The position numbers and the translations under genes are program-made. From positions 124,001-188,000 of the forward strand of contig JAFWSN010000002.1 in assembly GCA_017519305.1 (NCBI GenBank): a stretch of 64,000 bases of DNA. The letters run 5' to 3'. The notes beneath the pieces were generated by a model. That model was not told the DNA's origin. It worked only from the letters and a program-made list of their open reading frames with translations, and ran no database searches. The stretch is from Candidatus Saccharimonadota bacterium. Lineage in GTDB: Bacteria; Patescibacteriota; Saccharimonadia; Saccharimonadales; Saccharimonadaceae. Positions 26,128 to 33,819 of the stretch are shown in pieces. The stretch's first letter is position 1, and every line of letters starts with the position of its first letter.

Positions 26128-28022
26128 TTTTTCTTCCTTTCTTTAATTTTATTTTGAACACACTCAATAATATACTCAGCACCGATTCCTGCCGACTTAC
26201 CAAGATTATAAACCGAATCTTTCTTGATTGCAGCAATTTGCTTCTGATACTTAGCTGGGTTCTTTAGCATTTTTTCTACTACGTCACCCATTTTATTTAC
26301 ATCTTTTACCTTTACGACCTCGCCGATAATATCGCGAATCCAAATGTTGATTGGGTCAACATCAATCTTTTTGTAATCCGGGTTCATAATTTTCATCGGG
26401 GTGTCGATCGAGATAACTGGTTTTTCGGTGGTGAAAGCATACTCGAGACCGATACTAGACCAGTCCGTAATCAAAAGGTCAGCATTGAATACAGAGTCGG
26501 TAGAAGAGAAATCTGTTTGAATCGTGATATTGGTCCCGGCATACTGTTCTTTCATTTTTTCGAAAGCATCACGCATATGACGGACATGCTGTGGATGTGG
26601 GCGTACGATTACGTCATAAGACTTACCGGACAAAGCTTTTAGGACCTTATCGAGACAAAGGTCAATAATATTATCTTTTTGCCATGAAGGGGCAATCATG
26701 ATGGTTTTTTTCTTGGACTCTGGCTTCTTTGACTTTTTGTAATCACGAATCATGTCGTCAAGCAAAGTATAGCCCCAGTCGATGATTTTGCGATCTTTCA
26801 AGCCGTAAACCTCGTTGGTCTTTTCGTATTCTTCGCGTTGGTATTTACCGGTAGCAAACACTGAGTCGTAGTGATCAGTCGAGCTTTTGCGCATCGTCAT
26901 GTTGAGACTATCGATGCAGTGCGGAACGTAAATGTATTCAATATCTTTTCTGATATAGCTACGTTTAATATGGAAGTTATTAATGTCTGGCATCGTCATT
27001 ACTACGACATCGGCATCCATTTTCATCATTAAAGTAATGAGTTTTTTCTCTTCAATATAATATGGTTTAATCTTACTCTCAGTTTTAGCCAGTTCAAAAA
27101 TCTGGTCATTGTAATCACTTGTAATGTAATGAATAGTCAAATTGGTATTTTTGAGAATATACTCAATCATGCCTTTGTAATATTTATAGAAACCACTACT
27201 TTCTGAATAAAACACCAAGTGTTTGTTGACGATAGAGAAGAAGCGCTTATAATCAGCTTTTTCTTTACGGATTTGCTCTACTGTGCGTTTGCGATTTTTA
27301 TTAATCTCTTGAAGTTCCTTCAGTTCTTTGCGGGACTCGTCGAGAGCTTTATAGTCGACATGTTTTTTCGGGTTGATAAAAATATTGAGTAGCCATTGCT
27401 GAACAACAGCAAACAAGTTGCTAGCGGTCCAATAAAGAGCCACACCGGCCGTTACGAATGTACCAAGATAAAGCGACAAGCCAACAGACAGAATCAACAT
27501 ACCATATTTGTTAGCCTTAGACTGTTCGGCCTGCAAAACATTCATAATATTTTGGCCAACACAAAGTACCAAGGCGGATAAACCAGCGATTACCGGGATC
27601 CAGATGGCCATTCCACCATTTTCGGAGGCAATCCAAGACAAATCAAAGCCGAAAAAATTCATATCGATATTTTCAACACCAATATAGAGACTTGGGTTCT
27701 TTACGATTTCTACCACACCAAGCAACAATGCAATTTGTGCAATTAGCGGGACCAGGGAAGCAAGCGGATTATATTTATATTTTTTGTAAATTTTTGATTC
27801 TTCTTCAGCAATCGTATCTTTATCGCCAAAGTATTTTGCCTTCAAACGATTGATTTCTGGCTGCATTTTAACCATCTTAATAGAATTCTTTTGTACCCAA
27901 ATTGAAATTGGCAAAAGAATAATTTTACTCACTAAAGTAAATAAGATAATTGCCCAGCCGTAGTTGCCAACGACGCTGTAACAACCCTTCATAATCCAGC
28001 CGAGAAAATCAACAAAAATCAT
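26124..28022 (-). CDS. fusion of a YidC/Oxa1-like membrane domain and a CDP-glycerol glycerophosphotransferase-like domain
   Basis: Residues 1-~220 match the YidC core: a first helix with a basic groove residue (FTLVSKIILLPISI), the cytoplasmic hairpin with QPEINRLKAKYFGDK, and the last helices (ALYWTASNLFAVVQQ). Residues ~260-632 match TagF/TagB-type transferases, with RPHPQHVRHM and TDWSSIGLEYAF. Those enzymes move glycerol-phosphate (or ribitol-phosphate) from CDP-glycerol to teichoic-acid chains. Here the membrane domain could anchor the transferase or help pass a product. A charged linker (~221-260) joins them. Start ATG 28022 overlaps the sulfatase-like gene by 4 bp. Confidence 0.88.
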   Translation of the reverse strand: MIFVDFLGWIMKGCYSVVGNYGWAIILFTLVSKIILLPISIWVQKNSIKMVKMQPEINRLKAKYFGDKDTIAEEESKIYKKYKYNPLASLVPLIAQIALLLGVVEIVKNPSLYIGVENIDMNFFGFDLSWIASENGGMAIWIPVIAGLSALVLCVGQNIMNVLQAEQSKANKYGMLILSVGLSLYLGTFVTAGVALYWTASNLFAVVQQWLLNIFINPKKHVDYKALDESRKELKELQEINKNRKRTVEQIRKEKADYKRFFSIVNKHLVFYSESSGFYKYYKGMIEYILKNTNLTIHYITSDYNDQIFELAKTESKIKPYYIEEKKLITLMMKMDADVVVMTMPDINNFHIKRSYIRKDIEYIYVPHCIDSLNMTMRKSSTDHYDSVFATGKYQREEYEKTNEVYGLKDRKIIDWGYTLLDDMIRDYKKSKKPESKKKTIMIAPSWQKDNIIDLCLDKVLKALSGKSYDVIVRPHPQHVRHMRDAFEKMKEQYAGTNITIQTDFSSTDSVFNADLLITDWSSIGLEYAFTTEKPVISIDTPMKIMNPDYKKIDVDPINIWIRDIIGEVVKVKDVNKMGDVVEKMLKNPAKYQKQIAAIKKDSVYNLGKSAGIGAEYIIECVQNKIKERKKK

Positions 28023-29650
28023 TTTAGATCAAAACTCCTTCCTGTAGGGTTAAATGTTGTCATATCCCAAGCCTTTCCGCTTTGTTCATATTCGATCATA
28101 TGTTCTTCGTGCTGGAAGCTATTGTGTAAATAGCGTCTAATTCGTCCATCGGTTGGCAAATCGGCAAAAACTTCGGTGCTGGATTTTCCATCCAACAGTT
28201 CGATGAAAGTGCCGCAAAGGTCTGCATACGACACTTGCTTGTTTGATGTCAGCATCTCTTCATGATGTTCGTTAGGCCCCTTAATATACAATATCGGGTT
28301 TTGTCGTCCAGAACCATCATAGTTATATCCATGGTCAGCCATCAATACGATAGTTGAATTATCATAGGACCCGTTATTCTTAAGATATTCAATGTAAGTT
28401 TTAATTACTTTCATTGTGGCTTCGAGTTTCTCTGGATAAGTCCCATCGCCATCTGGCAAGGGATTTAAATCGGCATCAAGATCGAATGGCACATGACCAC
28501 CTTCGAGGTGGATGAATTGGAACATCTTGTCATCTACGATGTCAGCCTCACGCCCCACATGGTTATCACGGAATTGCGCGTCCCACCATGTAAAAGTATC
28601 ATTGCCGGCTTTATTTTGAGCTGCCTCAAAGTGCATAGAATCAACTCTAGAAAAACGCTTGAGTGGGAAAGGTAGGGATTTAAACATGATATATTTTACC
28701 TCTTGCGCCGCTAGTTGGTATAAATCAACTTCGCCATCGATTGAAACAAGGTTATCAAAATCGAAGGCCTTAGAACTTCGCCATAGTAGCTCCATCTCAT
28801 AAAGATTTTTTTGGTAACCCCTTTCCGACAAGGCCTTGAAGAAAGCGGAATTATCGAACGCTTCAGTAGAGTATTCGGAAAATAATTTCTGGTTTTCATT
28901 CCATTCGCTAGAAAATATGAACGGAATCGAATCTCTTGTGAACGCATAGCCAGATACGGTGTCAGGGAAGTAAGAAAAGTCTTTTAACGCACTTGTATAT
29001 TCCGAGTTGCTAGCTACGACTTTATTAAAGGCGACGGAATCAACGGCATCGACTAATAAAACTACATAGTTTCTATCAGACGACAATGAATAGAGATTTT
29101 TGTTTGTCGAGAGTGCCAAAATATTCTTTTCCTCAAACATGGAGGTCGTTAAGCAGGTGGAAATCAACGAAATTGCTAGCATCGCAAAAATTACAAGACT
29201 ACAACAGGAGAAATATTTTGAAACTTTCTCAGAACCAAGTTTTTTGTGCGCAACGATAATGGCGGCGGCGATTATCAAACATACAACTACCGAAACGATA
29301 TTGGCGGTCAAATCGCTCCAGTCAAAAGTTGTTCCATCGAGTGGCGGTAAAAAACCGGCCAAAAAATTACTATGAATATATGCACAAATGAAACAGAATC
29401 CCACAAAGAAAAGAACGAAATTGTAGATACCGGGTCTTTTAAGTTTTTTTGATATCACATAGACAATAGAGAATAATGAGCTAAGCGCCAAACAGCTAAT
29501 CACGAAAAACAGAGTGGTTGGACCAATTAACGTATAAATATCAAACCAAAAATCGTTTACGTTGTTGGCGTACATCGTGATTGGCTCAAAGATAAAAAAC
29601 ATAAAACTAATCACAAAAGATAATATTAGTGCAGACCTCAGCTTTTTCAT
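28019..29650 (-). CDS. membrane-bound sulfatase/alkaline-phosphatase-fold protein, possible phospho-group transferase
   Basis: The 543-residue protein has about five N-terminal hydrophobic helices (to residue ~190). An extracellular alkaline-phosphatase-superfamily domain follows: YVVLLVDAVDSVAF near its start, HLEGGHVPFDLD, and MADHGYNYDG with the late metal-binding D-H pair. LtaS and phosphoethanolamine transferases share this layout. The usual catalytic Thr/Ser appears to be in the SGYAFTRDSIP stretch. The ATG at 29650 is preferred over one at 29692 because TACAAT ends 8 nt before it and the hydrophobic start fits. The role in glycopolymer modification is inferred from the neighbouring transferase fusion. 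Confidence 0.78.
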   Translation of the reverse strand: MKKLRSALILSFVISFMFFIFEPITMYANNVNDFWFDIYTLIGPTTLFFVISCLALSSLFSIVYVISKKLKRPGIYNFVLFFVGFCFICAYIHSNFLAGFLPPLDGTTFDWSDLTANIVSVVVCLIIAAAIIVAHKKLGSEKVSKYFSCCSLVIFAMLAISLISTCLTTSMFEEKNILALSTNKNLYSLSSDRNYVVLLVDAVDSVAFNKVVASNSEYTSALKDFSYFPDTVSGYAFTRDSIPFIFSSEWNENQKLFSEYSTEAFDNSAFFKALSERGYQKNLYEMELLWRSSKAFDFDNLVSIDGEVDLYQLAAQEVKYIMFKSLPFPLKRFSRVDSMHFEAAQNKAGNDTFTWWDAQFRDNHVGREADIVDDKMFQFIHLEGGHVPFDLDADLNPLPDGDGTYPEKLEATMKVIKTYIEYLKNNGSYDNSTIVLMADHGYNYDGSGRQNPILYIKGPNEHHEEMLTSNKQVSYADLCGTFIELLDGKSSTEVFADLPTDGRIRRYLHNSFQHEEHMIEYEQSGKAWDMTTFNPTGRSFDLK

Positions 29651-29658
29651 ATAAAACG

Positions 29659-29664
29659 ATTGTA
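29659..29664 (-). promoter_or_regulatory. promoter of the sulfatase-fold gene, leaderless type
   Basis: Minus-strand TACAAT ends 8 nt before the ATG at 29650; no Shine-Dalgarno is present. It argues for the shorter start. Confidence 0.5.
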
Positions 29665-29709
29665 TCACAACTTTGGCCCTTGACCGACCCAAAGGTTATC
29701 TAAAAATGA

Positions 29710-29715
29710 TATAAT
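29710..29715 (+). promoter_or_regulatory. galE promoter, leaderless type
   Basis: TG-A-TATAAT ends 6 nt before the galE ATG at 29722. No Shine-Dalgarno is seen. Confidence 0.65.
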
Positions 29716-29721
29716 AATAGT

Positions 29722-30720
29722 ATGAGAATTTTAGTTACTGGTGGGACCGGTTACATCGGTTCACATACAATTATTGAACTTTATGCAAAAGGCTACGAAG
29801 TAGACATCGTGGACAATCTCTTTAATTCCAAAATTACCACCCTAGACAAAATCGAAAAAATTACTGGCAAACGCCCGGGCTTTTATGAAGTAGATTTGCG
29901 TGATGCTGAAAACCTAGACAAAGTCTTCGCCGAAAACAAGTATGATTTAGTAATACATTTTGCTGGTCTTAAAGCGGTAGGCGAATCAGTTGGAAAACCA
30001 CTTGAATACTATGAAAACAACATTGGTGGCACTACTAATTTGCTCAAATGTATGCGCAAATACGGCGTGCATAAAATCATCTTTTCATCTTCTGCTACGG
30101 TTTATGGCGATCCAGGCAATCCGAAATATGTTGAAACTATGGAAACCGGCCGCGGCCTCACTAACCCATATGGCAAAACCAAATACATGATTGAAGAAAT
30201 TCTTAAAGATTGTACTGTTGCCGATCCTGAATTCCAAGTTACATTGCTCCGATACTTTAATCCGATTGGTAACCATCCATCTGGCGAAATCGGTGAAGAT
30301 CCAAACGGTATTCCAAACAACCTTATGCCAGTTATCATGAAAGTTGCTCGCGGCGAAATTAAGGAGCTTTTGATCTACGGCAACGATTATCCTACTCCAG
30401 ACGGCACCTGTCTTCGTGATTATATCCACGTGGTAGATTTAGCTAAGGGTCACGTAGCTGCTATTGCCAAAATGGAACCGGGTGTATCAATTTATAATCT
30501 CGGCTCCGGTAAAACATCATCGGTATTTGACATGATTCATGCCTTCGAAACAGCTAGCGGGGAAAAGCTCCCGACCAAAATCGCTCCACGTCGCGACGGC
30601 GACTTACCAGAATTCTATGCCGACCCATCAAAAGCTGAACGCGAACTTAACTGGCACACTGAGCTCACTATCGAAGATGCAATGCGTGATACGATAAGGT
30701 TTTTGAAAAATGAATCCTAA
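29722..30720 (+). CDS. galE: UDP-glucose 4-epimerase
   Basis: The 332-residue SDR enzyme has VTGGTGYIGSHT at the N terminus, the SSSATVYG stretch and an active-site YGKTK. The GalE-specific GSGKTSSVFDMIHAFE and PRRDGDLPEFYADPSKAERELNW follow at the C terminus. It interconverts UDP-glucose and UDP-galactose and would supply donors to the glycosyltransferases nearby. Length is normal. It overlaps the next GT2 gene by 11 bp. Confidence 0.94.
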   Translation: MRILVTGGTGYIGSHTIIELYAKGYEVDIVDNLFNSKITTLDKIEKITGKRPGFYEVDLRDAENLDKVFAENKYDLVIHFAGLKAVGESVGKPLEYYENNIGGTTNLLKCMRKYGVHKIIFSSSATVYGDPGNPKYVETMETGRGLTNPYGKTKYMIEEILKDCTVADPEFQVTLLRYFNPIGNHPSGEIGEDPNGIPNNLMPVIMKVARGEIKELLIYGNDYPTPDGTCLRDYIHVVDLAKGHVAAIAKMEPGVSIYNLGSGKTSSVFDMIHAFETASGEKLPTKIAPRRDGDLPEFYADPSKAERELNWHTELTIEDAMRDTIRFLKNES

Positions 30721-31642
30721 AGTTTCTGTTCTTGTTGCTGCTTATAACGTCTCAGAATATTTGGAAAAATGTTTGGAGTCTATCGCTCAGCAAACCTATA
30801 AAGAACTCGAAATAATCATAGTAGACGATGGCTCTACTGATGATACAAATCAAATTTGCCAACAATTTGCTAAGTCTGATTCGCGCATCAAATTGATTCA
30901 ACAAAAAAACGCCGGACTTTCCGCAGTCAGAAACGCCGGCCTCAAAGTTGCCACTGGCGACTTTGTGATGTTTGTCGATGGCGATGACTTCATTGACAAA
31001 CGAATGGTCGAAGAACTAGTTAAACAAAATGCCGACATCGTAGTTTGCGGATATAAAACCGTACCAAAAGGCGATATCAAGGCTCCAACGAATAAGAAAC
31101 TTTCTGGGCAAGATGCCGCCATCGAACTTCTGACAGAACAAGAAAACTATATGGTTGTGTCCTGGAATAAACTCTATCGTCGAGAATTATTTAAAGACAT
31201 CAAATTCCCAATAGGGAAAAAGCACGAAGACAGTCTTACTACTTATAAAATTCTTGCCGCCGCCAAGACGGTTGTTTATCTAGATAAACCACTATACTTT
31301 TACGTCCAGCGTTCGGGTAGCATTATGGATAAAGTTGGAATTAAAGAACGCTTAGCTATTAAAATGGATGCCGCGACCGAAGCGAAGAAGTATTTTGCTA
31401 AGCAACCAGAATTACTGCAGGCCGCCGAGATCTCAGAACTTTTGGCAGTTTTCTCGTATCTCGACAACATTGCGGCCGGCAACCTCAAGGCTAATTCTAA
31501 AAAATATTATGATTGGCTCGAACAGAACAAACAACAATTGCTCAAGAACCAGTTTATGACACCAAAGCTAGAAACTTACATCAAAATGGCCACCAAGCTA
31601 GATGGCACCTTCTATCGTCTATTCCGCAGAATTAAACATTAA
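30710..31642 (+). CDS. GT2-family glycosyltransferase
   Basis: The 310-residue protein opens SVLVAAYNVSEYLEKCLESI, has IIVDDGSTDDT and the DxD-containing FVDGDDFIDKRM, the classical GT2 pattern. No membrane helix is seen. It starts within the last codons of galE, so translational coupling is likely and the galactose donor is plausible. It ends convergent with, and overlapping, the next GT2 gene by 4 bp. Confidence 0.9.
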   Translation: MNPKVSVLVAAYNVSEYLEKCLESIAQQTYKELEIIIVDDGSTDDTNQICQQFAKSDSRIKLIQQKNAGLSAVRNAGLKVATGDFVMFVDGDDFIDKRMVEELVKQNADIVVCGYKTVPKGDIKAPTNKKLSGQDAAIELLTEQENYMVVSWNKLYRRELFKDIKFPIGKKHEDSLTTYKILAAAKTVVYLDKPLYFYVQRSGSIMDKVGIKERLAIKMDAATEAKKYFAKQPELLQAAEISELLAVFSYLDNIAAGNLKANSKKYYDWLEQNKQQLLKNQFMTPKLETYIKMATKLDGTFYRLFRRIKH

Positions 31643-32463
31643 CTATTTTTTGCACGTTTTTTTGATCGAATATGTGAAATGCGCCAACGAGCATACACTG
31701 CACGTAGCCAGAATTTTTCTCGTATAGTAGGGTTTGAACCCAACCAAGCTTTTAAGTTTTTATAAGATGTTTTCCAATTTTTCCACTTTACTGCGGTGGA
31801 TCGAATTGTGCTACCGTCGGTTCCGAAATTATAAATATATAGTGGTTTTAGCACGAAAGCAGGTAGCCCTTGAGCCTTTTGTATATAATCTAAAACAAAT
31901 TTTGTATCTTCGGCAAAATTCAACGATTCGTCAAAGCTACACTGTTTTGCGATTTCCGTGCGATAGAGTTTATTAACGGAAGAATACATACGGCCATCCG
32001 TTGCTAGCAAATATAAGATATAAGCTTTCTTCGTCTCATGTTTTTTGCATGCGCGTAATGGATTGGTGTATACGTCGTTTGCGGTTTTTTGCTTGAGACG
32101 CTTATAATTCATTCCGCAAACTGTCAGCGCGACATCTTCGGTAAAAGCATTTAATAAATCTTCTACAAAAGTCGGCGCAATTTCATCATCACTATCTATA
32201 AACCCGATAAACTTACCGCTCGCGAGTCTCATTCCGGCGTTTCTTGCCGCAGACTGTCCAGCGTTTTGCTGGCGGATAGACTTAATGCGAGTATCTTTTT
32301 TGGTGTAATCGTCAACGATTTTTTCCGAACCATCATTCGAACCATCGTCAACCAAAATAATTTCTAAATTTTCGTGAGTTTGGTTCAAGAGAGAATCAAA
32401 ACATTTATTTACATAATTCTTGTTATTATAAACCGGTACGATAATAGATACTTTTGCGTCCAT
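31639..32463 (-). CDS. GT2-family glycosyltransferase
   Basis: The 274-residue protein MDAKVSIIVPVYNNKNYVNK... has IILVDDGSNDGS and FIGFIDSDDEIAPTF, a standard GT2 catalytic domain. The start at 32463 is preferred to the in-frame ATG at 32523. It follows a minus-strand TATAAT (32475-32470) by 6 nt and yields the correct N terminus; the longer version would overlap the GtrA-like gene by over 50 bp. The TATAAT itself overlaps the stop of the upstream GtrA-like gene. Confidence 0.85.
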   Translation of the reverse strand: MDAKVSIIVPVYNNKNYVNKCFDSLLNQTHENLEIILVDDGSNDGSEKIVDDYTKKDTRIKSIRQQNAGQSAARNAGMRLASGKFIGFIDSDDEIAPTFVEDLLNAFTEDVALTVCGMNYKRLKQKTANDVYTNPLRACKKHETKKAYILYLLATDGRMYSSVNKLYRTEIAKQCSFDESLNFAEDTKFVLDYIQKAQGLPAFVLKPLYIYNFGTDGSTIRSTAVKWKNWKTSYKNLKAWLGSNPTIREKFWLRAVYARWRISHIRSKKRAKNS

Positions 32464-32469
32464 ACTACT

Positions 32470-32475
32470 ATTATA
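32470..32475 (-). promoter_or_regulatory. promoter of the GT2 gene at 31639-32463, leaderless type
   Basis: Minus-strand TATAAT overlaps the end of the GtrA-like gene and ends 6 nt before the ATG at 32463. Confidence 0.6.
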
Positions 32476-32977
32476 CATCAGTAGATTTTTTCTGGTCTCT
32501 GTCTCCAAAAACCAATCGATCATAAAATAAATAATTCAAAACCATAGTTACTGCGGCGGTAAGCACAAAGACCCCAGTACTTTCTACGAATGCATAATCG
32601 AACGGCAAATGTATTGCCGAGGCAATTGAAAAAGCAAATTCATAAAGAAAAGTTGCAAAACCAAACGACCAAGTGAGGAGTGGGCTAATCAAAAACGATG
32701 TGATACCATTCCAGACAAAAAACATTGCGATACCGTGTTTAGAGACCGGGCGCTCTTTCCAAGTAATTTTCGAATGTAGTATAAATGCCAAAATTGTCGT
32801 AGTCGTGCAGGATATTATTGAGTCTACCCACAAAAGGGAGTTATCTTTAAAAACTAGTCGTGCCAACGTTGTATAAAGCGTAAAATTGAATAACGCCAGA
32901 ATCGTACCAATCACTGCAAACCTCCCGACCCTTGCGGTGGTTTTTGGCTGGCTATTTTTATCGGTTTCTTTTTCCAT
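32471..32977 (-). CDS. GtrA-family membrane protein
   Basis: The 168-residue protein has four hydrophobic helices with RFAVIGTILALFNFTLY at the start and VLNYLFYDRLVF at the end, as in GtrA proteins. Those are proposed to flip polyprenyl-phosphate-linked sugars made by GtrB. A GtrB-like enzyme is encoded at 17406-18344. Compared with typical GtrA (~120-130 residues) it has an inserted stretch between helices. Minus-strand TATAAT (32990-32985) ends 7 nt before the ATG. Confidence 0.82.
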   Translation of the reverse strand: MEKETDKNSQPKTTARVGRFAVIGTILALFNFTLYTTLARLVFKDNSLLWVDSIISCTTTTILAFILHSKITWKERPVSKHGIAMFFVWNGITSFLISPLLTWSFGFATFLYEFAFSIASAIHLPFDYAFVESTGVFVLTAAVTMVLNYLFYDRLVFGDRDQKKSTDV

Positions 32978-32984
32978 TAGTCTT

Positions 32985-32990
32985 ATTATA
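32985..32990 (-). promoter_or_regulatory. gtrA-like gene promoter, leaderless type
   Basis: Minus-strand TATAAT ends 7 nt before the ATG at 32977. Confidence 0.6.
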
Positions 32991-33048
32991 AATCAAACCC
33001 CGAAACTTCAAAAACGATACAGACTGTTTCACATCTTGAAAAACTGCA

Positions 33049-33077
33049 TTGTTGGGCTATTTCGTGTATGCTACACT
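33049..33077 (+). promoter_or_regulatory. promoter of the MurI-like gene
   Basis: TTGTTG at 33049-33054 and TACACT at 33072-33077 are separated by 17 bp, with TG one base before the -10. The transcript would carry a GGAGG Shine-Dalgarno ahead of the ATG at 33104. Confidence 0.55.
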
Positions 33078-33103
33078 TTCTTCTGGTGGAGGGGAAAGAA
33101 GAA

Positions 33104-33754
33104 ATGAACCACATTGTCGTTTTCGATAGTGGCTATGGTGGCGAACTCTTCGCCGACTACATCGAAAAGGAAGTACCTATATTGGAGACCGTGCGAGTTA
33201 TCGATTGGCAACAGTCTCAGCAACTTTATCAAAATCCTAAAACAGCCCGAGCTAAAACCCTAGAGAAACTCAGGCCCTACATTAATCACTCTAAAATTAT
33301 TGTTATCACTAACCAGCTAGTCTCAACTACTAGCCTTGAATATTTTCGTAAAAAATACCCCAGTCAGAAGTTTTCTGGCTTTTCTTTTGGCCAAGTACCA
33401 AAAACCAACGCTAAGCACGCGCTTATTCTCACTACTAAAGCAATGCGAAAAACCCTCGCGTATCATAAATTCGTCTATCATCTAAAACTCCGCTCGCAAG
33501 AATTCGATTGCGACGAATGGATCGACCTTATCAACGCGGGCGAATATATGGAAGAAACCGTCGCTCGTGACCTTGCTCAGTTTAAAAGGTGGAAACCCGG
33601 CGTCATTATTCTTGGCGACTCTCATCTCGCAGACGTCAAACCGATTTTGAGAGATTTTTATGGCCCCACCGTCGCCATCGTGGATGGCTACAAAACCGCA
33701 CTAAAAAACCTTTGTCATGAACTCGGCATCCGTGGCGGGACTGGCAAAAAGTAG
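33104..33754 (+). CDS. glutamate-racemase (MurI)-like protein lacking both catalytic cysteines
   Basis: The 216-residue protein begins MNHIVVFDSGYGGELFADYI, matching the MurI N terminus with DSGxGG. Where MurI has ACNTA the sequence reads VITNQLVSTTS, and where it has LGCTHYP it reads LGDSHLADVKP. Thus neither cysteine needed for alpha-proton exchange is present. The overall length is ~50 residues less than usual (~265). It may be an inactive paralogue with a binding or regulatory role, or use other chemistry. Start 33104 has GGAGG upstream; an in-frame ATG at 33068 overlaps the -10 and is less likely. Confidence 0.7.
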   Translation: MNHIVVFDSGYGGELFADYIEKEVPILETVRVIDWQQSQQLYQNPKTARAKTLEKLRPYINHSKIIVITNQLVSTTSLEYFRKKYPSQKFSGFSFGQVPKTNAKHALILTTKAMRKTLAYHKFVYHLKLRSQEFDCDEWIDLINAGEYMEETVARDLAQFKRWKPGVIILGDSHLADVKPILRDFYGPTVAIVDGYKTALKNLCHELGIRGGTGKK

Positions 33755-33766
33755 CCTGCTTACCCC

Positions 33767-33803
33767 TTGAAAAATCTCCAAACTACGTGTATAATATACA
33801 CGT
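33767..33803 (+). promoter_or_regulatory. uvrA promoter with palindromic operator-like site
   Basis: TTGAAA (33767-33772) and TATAAT (33790-33795) are 17 bp apart. The -10 sits inside a perfect inverted repeat ACGTGTATA-A-TATACACGT at 33785-33803, a candidate repressor operator. Confidence 0.7.
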
Positions 33804-33819
33804 TTAACTCGGAGTAAGT

